From Gemmatimonadota bacterium (GTDB taxonomy: Bacteria; Latescibacterota; UBA2968), in the NCBI GenBank assembly GCA_009838845.1, contig VXRD01000083.1:1-34966 (forward strand): a DNA stretch of 34,966 nucleotides, read 5' to 3'. Below the pieces are notes generated by a model. The model was not told where the DNA came from. It saw nothing but the letters and a program-made list of their open reading frames with translations, and made no database searches. Positions 27,928 to 34,966 of this stretch are shown here, in pieces. The position numbers were made by a program, and so were the translations under genes. Within the stretch, counting starts at the first letter, position 1, and each line of letters begins with the position of its first letter.

Positions 27928-28761
27928 ATGCAAGTAGGAATTATGTCAGGTCAAATTGCTCGGCCGACCCTGGAGGAAACACTCGACGCCATACTTGAGC
28001 ACGACATCAGGCATCTTCAATTCAATTTGGGATCCCTGAATGTGGAGGGTTCGCTATCCGATAAACTCGCAAAGGCACCTGTGGTTCGGGCGGAGATCGA
28101 AAAGCGCGGCATGGTCATCGCTGCCCTGGCTGGCACGGTCAATATGGTTCATCCCGATGAAGAAAAACGTCAGGAAGCTATCGAGCATCTCAAATTGCTT
28201 ATTCCGGCGTGTGACCCGATGGGTACCTCGGTGATTGCCACCTGTACCGGATCGCGCGATTCAGAGAGCATGTGGCACTGGCACCCGGATAACGAAACAG
28301 AAGAAGCCTGGCAGGTGCTACGCAATACCCTGGAACAGGTACTGCCGGTTGCCGAAGCGGCTGGCGTGATCCTTGCGTTTGAACCAGAGATAAACAACGT
28401 TGCCAGTACAGTGCATAAGAGTCGGCAACTGATTGATGAAATGGGTTCACCCAACCTGAAAGTCGTGATGGATGCCGCCAATATTTTTGGCAAAGATGAC
28501 CTGTCTCGCATGAGAGAGGTATTAGACGAGGCTTTCGAGCTTTTGGGCGACCACATTGCCATGGCCCATGGCAAAGATCTGGATCGCGGTGGCGATGCCG
28601 GACATCTCGCCGCTGGTACCGGCAAGCTCGATTACGCCCATTATGTGTCGTTGCTCTGTGGACTTCCCTTCGACGTGTCAGTCATTCTGCACGGTCTTTC
28701 CGAAGATCAGGTGGATGCCAGTGTTGCCATGCTCCGGCGTCACGCTGCAGCACACCAGTAA
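27928..28761 (+). CDS. sugar phosphate isomerase/epimerase (AP endonuclease 2-type TIM barrel)
   Basis: The 277-residue protein fits the xylose-isomerase-like TIM barrel family found beside Gfo/Idh dehydrogenases in sugar and inositol catabolism. Probable metal residues are Glu152 ('LAFEPEI'), Asp182 ('VVMDAANIF') and His214 ('AMAHGKDLD'). The last expected glutamate is not evident near 'SVILHGLSE', where His255 stands. It would interconvert keto- and aldo-sugars or epimerise them; the exact reaction is unknown. A gagga ribosome binding site lies 8 bp ahead. It is 12 bp from the following Gfo/Idh gene, so both are very probably in one transcript. There is no signal peptide. Confidence 0.8.
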   Translation: MQVGIMSGQIARPTLEETLDAILEHDIRHLQFNLGSLNVEGSLSDKLAKAPVVRAEIEKRGMVIAALAGTVNMVHPDEEKRQEAIEHLKLLIPACDPMGTSVIATCTGSRDSESMWHWHPDNETEEAWQVLRNTLEQVLPVAEAAGVILAFEPEINNVASTVHKSRQLIDEMGSPNLKVVMDAANIFGKDDLSRMREVLDEAFELLGDHIAMAHGKDLDRGGDAGHLAAGTGKLDYAHYVSLLCGLPFDVSVILHGLSEDQVDASVAMLRRHAAAHQ

Positions 28762-28773
28762 GGAATTGACGAT

Positions 28774-29976
28774 ATGAAAGCTAAAGTCGCCATTCTGGGT
28801 TGTGGAAGGGCGTCGCAAAAATGGCACCTGCCGACAATGCACACGCTCGCCAAACACGGCGAACTCGATTTTGTCGCGCTCTGCGATATGGATAAGTCGT
28901 TAGCGAAACAGACCGGAGAATCCTATGGTGTTCCGTGGTACACCAGTGTCGAGGAGATGCTGGAAAAACACCCGGACATCATGGCCGTAGATGTCATCAC
29001 CGGCGACCCCCTACACCATGTGCTTGCCAGGTTGATCGCAGAGCACGGCAAACACGTCATGGTGGAAAAGCCGATGGCGCTGACCTTGCCCTGTTGTGAC
29101 ATCATCATCGATGCCTGCCGCCGCAACGGCGTGCATTTTGAGGTGGCAGAAAATTACTTTCGCATGCCGAAGCAGCGGATGATCATTAAGCTCATTGAAG
29201 AGGGGATTCTGGGCGATATCGTTCGCGTATATTTTGTCGAGCCAAAGCGGCAAGATCCATTTGAGCCGACCGTTACGCACAGCGGTTTGGGCCGACCCAT
29301 CTCGGGCTTTGGTCGCACTTCTGGCATGTGCATGGATATGGGCGCACATCGGTTGTCACAGTTGCGGTTGTACGCCCAAAGTGAGCCTCAGCAGATTACC
29401 GCGACGGTGAGAAAGTACCGGTCGGATCCCATGAGTATCCATGAAGACTGGGCGCATGCAATGATCGATTTTGCAAGCGGCGCAGTGGGTATTTATGAGA
29501 CATCGCGCCTTGGTGAGGCTCAGAAATATTGCCAGATTATCGGTAATCTTGGCGGTATTCTCGATACCGACTATTTCGGCCCGGAGATCCCCCTGCGTTT
29601 GCGCATCGGCGAGGAGATGCAGGACATTCCTGTCGAGACTGTACGTCGCAAAATCAATGGCGTGGATGTGCTGCAACGGATCGTCGTGCATACGGATCCC
29701 GAGATCGTCTATGAGAATCCGTTTCGGGACTATGCCATTGACGATTGGTGTGTCGGTCATGCCTCCGAGATCATGAGCATCGCGAATGCAGCGCTCAACG
29801 ACGAGCCTCCCGAATACGGTCTCGGCGGTCGCAAAGATGTGGAGATGGCCATGGCGATTTACGAATCGTCGCTTAACGGCATGACACCCATTAAGTTGCC
29901 CCTTGAGGACGTGACCTCCTACGAACAGATGGTGCACGAAGATTATCTCGAAAAATTTGGCCATCCCATTTTATGA
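28774..29976 (+). CDS. Gfo/Idh/MocA-family oxidoreductase
   Basis: The 400-residue protein has an N-terminal Rossmann fold with 'VAILGCGRASQKWHLP' (5-20), and the family signature 'MVEKPMALT' with Lys99 in the E-K-P motif. 'MCMDMGAHRLSQ' (186-196) supplies Asp188 and His192 as candidate catalytic residues. Family members oxidise or reduce sugars, inositols and N-acetyl-hexosamines with NAD(P). It follows the isomerase after 12 bp and precedes the fucosidase by 36 bp, so it probably handles the sugar released from the same glycan. The C-terminal alpha/beta domain is complete, with length typical of the family. The sugar is not determined. Confidence 0.88.
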   Translation: MKAKVAILGCGRASQKWHLPTMHTLAKHGELDFVALCDMDKSLAKQTGESYGVPWYTSVEEMLEKHPDIMAVDVITGDPLHHVLARLIAEHGKHVMVEKPMALTLPCCDIIIDACRRNGVHFEVAENYFRMPKQRMIIKLIEEGILGDIVRVYFVEPKRQDPFEPTVTHSGLGRPISGFGRTSGMCMDMGAHRLSQLRLYAQSEPQQITATVRKYRSDPMSIHEDWAHAMIDFASGAVGIYETSRLGEAQKYCQIIGNLGGILDTDYFGPEIPLRLRIGEEMQDIPVETVRRKINGVDVLQRIVVHTDPEIVYENPFRDYAIDDWCVGHASEIMSIANAALNDEPPEYGLGGRKDVEMAMAIYESSLNGMTPIKLPLEDVTSYEQMVHEDYLEKFGHPIL

Positions 29977-30012
29977 GACAACCTTTAGAAAAACCAGGAG
30001 AGGGAAACAAAC

Positions 30013-31737
30013 ATGCAAGAAGGCAACGGTCAGGAAATGGACGCGCTTTGGGGCGAAGATGTCATTGCACTGCGCGCTGAAAATGCAGAACGGGGGCAAC
30101 TCTTTAATGATGGCAATTACGCCATGTTTATCCACTGGGGTCCGTATGCTCAACTTGCCAACAAAGTCGATGGCAAAACGTATTACGGCATTGGCGAATG
30201 GATCATGAACCCGCGCATGGCCAATATTCCGGTCGAGGAATATATGGAAATGGCTAAAACCTTTAATCCTGTCAATTTTGATGCAACAGAAATAGCACAA
30301 CTGGCCAAAGACGCGGGCATGAAATACATCATTATCACCAGCAAACACCACGATGGTTTTGCTATGTATCGCTCAGCCTGCAACGACTTTAATATTGGTG
30401 CAGTTACCCAGTTTAATCGCGACCCCATGAAAGAACTCGCCGGGGCCTGCAAAAAACTCGGTCTCGGATTTGGATTCTACTACTCTCACAATCAGGACTG
30501 GACTTTTCCAGGTGGTGCAAACGGGCCAGACACAGATGCCGATGGCAACCCGGCCACCTTCGACGATTATTTTGTCAAAAAATGCCTGCCACAGGTCGAA
30601 GAAATCACCAGCCAGTACGGCCCCATCGAACTCATCTGGTTTGACACACCCGGACAGATGCCCAAAAAGTACATTGAGCAACTCATCGAAGTCGTGCGCA
30701 AAAATCAACCCAATGCGCTCGTTTCAGGCCGCGCCGGGCACGGGCTGGGCGACTACAAGACGCTGGGTGATATGGATGTGCCATCCACCAATGTTGAAGG
30801 TATGTGGGAAAGCGTCGATACCACCAACGACTCCTGGGCTTTTGCCTGGTACGATGAATACTGGAAAACACCCAAAGAAATTCTTCGCCGCCTGATCTCC
30901 TGTGTTGCCAGAGGTGGCACTTACATGCTCAACATAGGTCCCCGCGGTGACGGTTCAATACCCGAAAGAGCTGCCCGCACTTTACGTGCTGCTGGCGAGT
31001 GGATCAAGCGCTATCCCCAGGTCGTCTATGGTACCGATGCATCACCCTGGCAACATGTCCTGCCCTGGGGAGATGTGACGGTAAAAGACAATACGCTCTT
31101 TCTCAGTATTTTCAACTGGCCTGCCTCTGGTACACTTTATCTGCCAGGCCTCAAAACAGAAATCGAATCTGCATCCCTCCTCGGTGGCGATCAATCTATA
31201 CCTTTTGAGAAAAAACACGGCTGGACCTGCTTTGAGCTATCGCCGCAGGCACCCGAAAACCTGGTTTCAGTTCTTGAAGTCAAACTCAAAGGCACGCCGA
31301 AAGCCGATTCGACCTGGGCAATTGATCCCGAAATAGAGACCGAAATTTTTTCAGAAGCTGCTGTCGTTGAAAATGCCACATTGGCAAATCAACGCTGGAT
31401 GGAAAAATTTGGAGAATGGAAACACGTTAGCCGTGTCCATAAATGGACGCCTGAAGGCAAAGCGACCTGGACGGTCAACGTTCTTGTACCTGGAGACTAC
31501 ATCGTAGATCTCACCTATTCGGGTGAAGGGCGTCTCGTCTGGGGGGTTAGTATTGAAAATGGTGAACACATTCAAAATCAGCAAAATTCGTCGCATAACT
31601 ACCAGCGTTTTCCCATTGGCTGGATTAATTTTTCCGGGCCGGGTACTTACAAAATCAGCGTTTCCTGTCTCGAAGGCGATTTGAGCAAAGCCAGTCTAAA
31701 ATCGATTCACTTCACTCCTGTTCACAGTATTCTCTAA
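30013..31737 (+). CDS. alpha-L-fucosidase, GH29 family
   Basis: The 574-residue protein carries the GH29 pattern: 'YAMFIHWGPYAQ' (36-47), 'GIGEWIMN' and 'SKHHDGFAMY' (110-119). The nucleophile Asp211 lies in 'IELIWFDTPGQ', 'LIWFD' being the usual GH29 context. GH29 enzymes remove terminal alpha-L-fucose with retention; the acid/base glutamate varies and cannot be fixed here. 'GGTYMLNIGPRGDGSIP' around 302-318 matches the conserved end of the catalytic barrel. A beta-sandwich extension of about 140 residues follows. There is no signal peptide, so it is probably cytoplasmic, unlike many bacterial fucosidases. Ribosome binding site aggagagg is upstream. It lies in the isomerase-dehydrogenase-GH29-GH5-sulfatase run. 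Confidence 0.88.
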   Translation: MQEGNGQEMDALWGEDVIALRAENAERGQLFNDGNYAMFIHWGPYAQLANKVDGKTYYGIGEWIMNPRMANIPVEEYMEMAKTFNPVNFDATEIAQLAKDAGMKYIIITSKHHDGFAMYRSACNDFNIGAVTQFNRDPMKELAGACKKLGLGFGFYYSHNQDWTFPGGANGPDTDADGNPATFDDYFVKKCLPQVEEITSQYGPIELIWFDTPGQMPKKYIEQLIEVVRKNQPNALVSGRAGHGLGDYKTLGDMDVPSTNVEGMWESVDTTNDSWAFAWYDEYWKTPKEILRRLISCVARGGTYMLNIGPRGDGSIPERAARTLRAAGEWIKRYPQVVYGTDASPWQHVLPWGDVTVKDNTLFLSIFNWPASGTLYLPGLKTEIESASLLGGDQSIPFEKKHGWTCFELSPQAPENLVSVLEVKLKGTPKADSTWAIDPEIETEIFSEAAVVENATLANQRWMEKFGEWKHVSRVHKWTPEGKATWTVNVLVPGDYIVDLTYSGEGRLVWGVSIENGEHIQNQQNSSHNYQRFPIGWINFSGPGTYKISVSCLEGDLSKASLKSIHFTPVHSIL

Positions 31738-31757
31738 ATCCATTGCAGGAGATACAG

Positions 31758-33221
31758 ATGACACAGGACTTCACAGAACAAAACAGATCTTTAACGCTCG
31801 GCAAAGGTGTCAATACCGATTTTACCGCAACTGAAGTAAACAAAGTCTCCTATGATAAAGGCTTTTATATTGCGTTCAAAGAAGCCGGATTTGATTCCGT
31901 CCGTTTCTTTATTAAACAGGGCTGGAATCCGGAATTCTATAAACCGGCAGTTGACGATGCGTTGGAACTCGGCTTAAAAGTCATCCTTGTTCCTTTTTCG
32001 ATGTATTGTTGGGGAAAAGAAAGCCTTGTACAGTGGTGGGGTGAAGTTGCGGAATATTATGGAGACTATCCTGCCGAGTTGATTTTTGAAGCTTTTAACG
32101 AACCCAAAATGGCAGGACACCCCGACGGAGAAGAAGCTGAAACCATGGCATGGTATTCTGCGTGTATCCAGGAAATTCGCAGATCAAATCCAACGAGATT
32201 GATAGCCGTTGGTGGGCCGCATTTTAATGGCGTGCAGCTGCTCACGAAATATGTAACACCGGAGTATCTTTCATATACGCTCCAGGATGGAACCGGTTTT
32301 GCCGATGACCCCAATATTTGGGGCGTTTTTCATTGTTATCACCCCAAACCTTTTACCCACGGTGCAATAGACCAGGATATCAACAAAGATCATCCAGGCT
32401 GGCGAGAAACCATACTTGCAGATTTGGAAGAAGCAGACGCGTGGTCAAAAAAACACAACAAAAAGGTCTATCTCAGTGAATGGGGCGCACGTCTTAATCA
32501 TGAAATAAGGCATGTTGAAGAATACACGGGCTTTATGGTACCTGAGCTTGCCAAAAGAAATATTGAATGGTCGTACTACTGTGGTGTATTCAATAATGCC
32601 TGGCCCTACGGACTGTATAATTCAGAATGGGGATTTGCAGGTGTTGAAGGTGTGGTAAAAAATTTGACCGGAAAAGAACCGCCGGCAGAAGTCCCGCCTA
32701 CCAACCAGATCGTCAATTCGGACTTTCAGCTCGATTTGGCAGACTGGAACGCATCCGAATATGCCATTATGGGGACTGCTGACGGACAAGGTGTAGATGG
32801 AACACGGGCCATCAGAGTGCATGTGCCTTTTACCTTTGACCCCGACGTGGGGCGCGGGGTGATACCGTCGCTCTATCAGCAATACGAGCCGGACTGGAAG
32901 TTTCGCGTAAGGGGAAAGGTGCAGGCAAATAAGTACACTATCCAACTCCGGGAAGGCAGCATATACCGGATCTCGTTTTGCGCGAGATGCGAAGTCGGTA
33001 CCGCGCGGTTGCACATTCAGCTTGGTCACGCCCCCGAAAATGACCCCGTCATCTGGACCTCTGAAGAAATAACTGTAGATAGCAAACTGAAAAAATACGA
33101 ACTCGAGTACGAACATGCCGTCCAAGCGGTCAGAAACGTCCGCTTCTCTTTTATCTTCCTCGACCGTCATTCAGAGATCCTTCTCGACCAGATTGAACTG
33201 CGCGGCCGAAGACCTGAATAA
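31758..33221 (+). CDS. glycoside hydrolase family 5-like protein with C-terminal carbohydrate-binding module
   Basis: The 487-residue protein has a GH5-type TIM barrel in its first 310 residues. 'SLTLGKGVNTDF' (11-22), 'FEAFNEPKMAG' with acid/base Glu115, 'FHCYHPKPF' (191-199) and 'VYLSEWGARLN' with nucleophile Glu241 match family positions. Residues about 318-487 form a separate domain opening 'NQIVNSDFQLDLADWNAS', typical of CBM4/9-like jelly-roll modules. The start at 31758 follows aggaga by 5 bp; a TTG 15 bp earlier is in frame but poorly spaced. It cleaves a beta-glycosidic bond of an unidentified glycan. There is no signal peptide, so the enzyme probably acts inside the cell on imported oligosaccharides. 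Confidence 0.85.
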   Translation: MTQDFTEQNRSLTLGKGVNTDFTATEVNKVSYDKGFYIAFKEAGFDSVRFFIKQGWNPEFYKPAVDDALELGLKVILVPFSMYCWGKESLVQWWGEVAEYYGDYPAELIFEAFNEPKMAGHPDGEEAETMAWYSACIQEIRRSNPTRLIAVGGPHFNGVQLLTKYVTPEYLSYTLQDGTGFADDPNIWGVFHCYHPKPFTHGAIDQDINKDHPGWRETILADLEEADAWSKKHNKKVYLSEWGARLNHEIRHVEEYTGFMVPELAKRNIEWSYYCGVFNNAWPYGLYNSEWGFAGVEGVVKNLTGKEPPAEVPPTNQIVNSDFQLDLADWNASEYAIMGTADGQGVDGTRAIRVHVPFTFDPDVGRGVIPSLYQQYEPDWKFRVRGKVQANKYTIQLREGSIYRISFCARCEVGTARLHIQLGHAPENDPVIWTSEEITVDSKLKKYELEYEHAVQAVRNVRFSFIFLDRHSEILLDQIELRGRRPE

Positions 33222-33239
33222 GCAGAGGAGGCGATCTTT

Positions 33240-34700
33240 ATGTCAGCTTTAGAAAAAACCAATATCGTTTTTATTCTCGCCGATGACATGGCTGTTTGGG
33301 CGGCGGGTTGTTATGGCAATGCAGAAATTCGAACGCCAAACCTCGACCGCATGGCGGCAACAGGCGTGCGGTTTGAGAATTTCTTTGTGACGATTCCGGT
33401 GTGTTCGGCAAGCCGGGCTTCTTTTTTGACCGGGCGGATTCCGTCTCAGCACGGCGTTCACGATTTTATTGCGGGTCAGGTCAATTTTGGGACCAAAGGA
33501 CTGAGTTTTCTCGACGATGAAGTTTGTTACACAAATATTTTGGCTGACAATGGGTGGGCATGTGGTCTGTCGGGCAAATGGCATTTGGGCAATTCGTCTC
33601 TTCCGCAATGTGGATTTTCTCACTGGTTTGCGCATCCGGGTGGGGCGGGCGTTTATAACGATCAGGAAATGATACGCGATGGTGTGACAGAGGTTGTGCC
33701 CGGTTATGTGACGCATGTGATTACGGATGATGCGCTTGAATATATCGATGCTCACGCAGAAGATGAAAATCCATTTTATCTGAGTGTTCATTATACTGCG
33801 CCACACGCGCCGTGGATCGGTCATCCTCAGGATATTGTGGATTCTTATGATGACTGTGCGTTTGAGACGTGCCCACAGGAACCACTCCATCCATGGGCAA
33901 AGGTGCCTGAGGATGATGCAGACCTGCCGGCCCGGTCAATGAGAGGGCTGAGCAATAACCTGGGGCAGCGCGAAAGTTTGAAGGGATATTTTGCGGCGGT
34001 GACTGCGATGGATCTGGATGTGGGGCGGATTTTGGACAAGCTGGAAGAAAAGGGTTTGCGCGAAAATACGCTTGTGGTGTTTACTTCTGACAATGGGTAT
34101 TCGTGCGGGCAACATGGGTTTTGGGGTAAAGGCAATGGAACTGATCCGGTGAATATGTATGAGAATTCGATTAAAGTGCCTTTCTTAGCTACGCACCCGG
34201 GTGTGATTCCAGAAGGCACGGTGCAATCGGCGCTGGCTTCGGCTTATGATATTTTGCCCACGTTTTTGGACTATGTTGATCTTCCGCTTCCCGATACGAA
34301 TTTGCCAGGCCAATCGCTGGTCCCCGTGTTGAAAAATGAGAGTGCAAAAGGTCGTGACTGTGTTGTCATTTATGATGAGTATGGTTATTGCAGGATGATT
34401 CGGACCGCCGAGTGGAAATACATCCATCGTTATCCAGATGGACCAAATGAGCTTTACGATGTTGTGAATGACCCCGATGATCGCAACAATTTAATCGATG
34501 ACCCGGCACAGGCTGATCGCGTGAAATATCTCAAAGGAGAGATGGAAACGTGGTTTAAGAAATATGTGATTCCAGATATCGATGGGCGCATATACAATGT
34601 GAAGGGTTCTGGCCAGTTGCGGCCTGTGGGTAGAAAATGGGAAGATGGAAAAGAACCTTTTTCAGAGGCTGTAATCAGGATACCAGTGAGAAATGAGTGA
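33240..34700 (+). CDS. sulfatase (formylglycine motif CSASR)
   Basis: The 486-residue sulfatase has an intact site: Asp15/Asp16 in 'FILADDMAV', the formylglycine motif C55-S-A-S-R59 followed by 'ASFLTGR', 'SGKWHLGN', 'YTAPHAPW', the metal pair in 'FTSDNGYSCG', and lysine in 'WGKGNG...YENSIKVP'. Alanine replaces the usual proline of CxPxR but is accepted in C-x-A/P-x-R families. It would remove a sulfate ester from the sugar handled by the neighbouring GH29 and GH5 genes. No signal peptide is present. Ribosome binding site aggagg is about 9 bp before the ATG. Its stop overlaps the next start by 8 bp (ATGAGTGA). Confidence 0.9.
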   Translation: MSALEKTNIVFILADDMAVWAAGCYGNAEIRTPNLDRMAATGVRFENFFVTIPVCSASRASFLTGRIPSQHGVHDFIAGQVNFGTKGLSFLDDEVCYTNILADNGWACGLSGKWHLGNSSLPQCGFSHWFAHPGGAGVYNDQEMIRDGVTEVVPGYVTHVITDDALEYIDAHAEDENPFYLSVHYTAPHAPWIGHPQDIVDSYDDCAFETCPQEPLHPWAKVPEDDADLPARSMRGLSNNLGQRESLKGYFAAVTAMDLDVGRILDKLEEKGLRENTLVVFTSDNGYSCGQHGFWGKGNGTDPVNMYENSIKVPFLATHPGVIPEGTVQSALASAYDILPTFLDYVDLPLPDTNLPGQSLVPVLKNESAKGRDCVVIYDEYGYCRMIRTAEWKYIHRYPDGPNELYDVVNDPDDRNNLIDDPAQADRVKYLKGEMETWFKKYVIPDIDGRIYNVKGSGQLRPVGRKWEDGKEPFSEAVIRIPVRNE

Positions 34701-34966
34701 GATTGAGTTCAGGCGAGCGATGGTAGGGGATGTGGAGGAGGTCCTTCGCGTAATGGCGCAGGCGTTTGGGAGGGCGCCGGGATCGGAGAAGTACGAGCGC
34801 GACAAGGAGAGAATTACGAGGGAGACTGACGCGCATTGGGTGCTTGTGCGAGAGGGGGAGATCGTCGGGGCGGCGCATGTTCGGCGGGAGGAGATTCAGG
34901 TGGGGCAGGCGGTCGTGGCCAAGGCAGATGTCGGGGAGGTGTGTATCGCGCCGAGTTGCCAGGGGG
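34693..34966 (+). CDS. GNAT-family acetyltransferase, partial (cut by window end)
   Basis: The frame from ATG 34693 stays open to the window end and encodes 91 complete codons. It opens 'MSEIEFRRAMVGDVEEVLRVMAQAF', the usual GNAT N-terminus, has 'HWVLVREGEIVGAAHVRREE' as the central strands, and reaches 'VGEVCIAPSCQG', the beginning of the acetyl-CoA binding motif that continues beyond the edge. It overlaps the sulfatase stop by 8 bp, so translation is probably coupled. GNAT proteins acetylate small molecules or proteins; the substrate is unknown. It is also very G-rich compared with the sulfatase gene before it. Confidence 0.75.
   Translation, partial: MSEIEFRRAMVGDVEEVLRVMAQAFGRAPGSEKYERDKERITRETDAHWVLVREGEIVGAAHVRREEIQVGQAVVAKADVGEVCIAPSCQG

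Overview
The window looks like bacterial chromosome from a carbohydrate- and sulfate-ester-degrading lineage of the Candidatus Latescibacterota / Poribacteria / Planctomycetes type. This is inferred from the gene mix, not from a marker gene. The mix has five sulfatases, three phytanoyl-CoA dioxygenase-like (PhyH) proteins, a Gfo/Idh oxidoreductase, a sugar isomerase/epimerase-type TIM barrel, a ceramidase-like protein, and an exported esterase with two dockerin-like repeats of the DFLAFVEVFG type. I see no rRNA, tRNA, CRISPR array, transposase or phage gene.

Layout. (1) 1-2561, plus strand: a solitary DUF104-type antitoxin, an unknown cysteine-containing protein, and a LamG protein whose fold is interrupted by a seven-repeat propeller. 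(2) 2555-18548, minus strand, read from right to left: a CNNM-type membrane protein, an SGNH-like secreted protein, two PhyH dioxygenases, two sulfatases, a ceramidase-like protein overlapping a DegT aminotransferase, a sulfatase next to a third PhyH, a group II PLP decarboxylase, a divergent sulfatase and an epoxide-hydrolase-like protein. Most gaps are 10-150 bp. (3) 18868-24744, plus strand, GC-rich: katG, a YciI-like protein, an NCS2-type permease with a C-terminal ATPase-like domain, an unknown protein, a 14-codon coupling ORF and an extradiol-type dioxygenase. A perfect 15-bp hairpin closes it. (4) 24816-26663, minus strand: an alpha/alpha-toroid polysaccharide-lyase-like protein. (5) 26736-34966, plus strand: an AT-richer exported esterase, then a sugar-catabolism run of isomerase/epimerase, Gfo/Idh dehydrogenase, GH29 fucosidase, GH5 glycosidase, sulfatase and a GNAT cut by the window edge.

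How the genes may work together. Block 5 fits intracellular breakdown of a sulfated, fucose-containing oligosaccharide: sulfatase plus GH29 and GH5, with the released sugar passed to the dehydrogenase and isomerase. Block 2 fits desulfation and oxidative or amide cleavage of small sulfated or lipid-like molecules. Block 3 may link uptake of a purine-like or aromatic compound to ring cleavage and peroxide defence. All three are inferences from content and spacing. The least ordinary items are the LamG/propeller insertion, the permease with an ATPase-like tail, the sulfatase with several substituted active-site residues, the ceramidase-like protein without the nucleophilic serine, and the 14-codon ORF coupling two genes.
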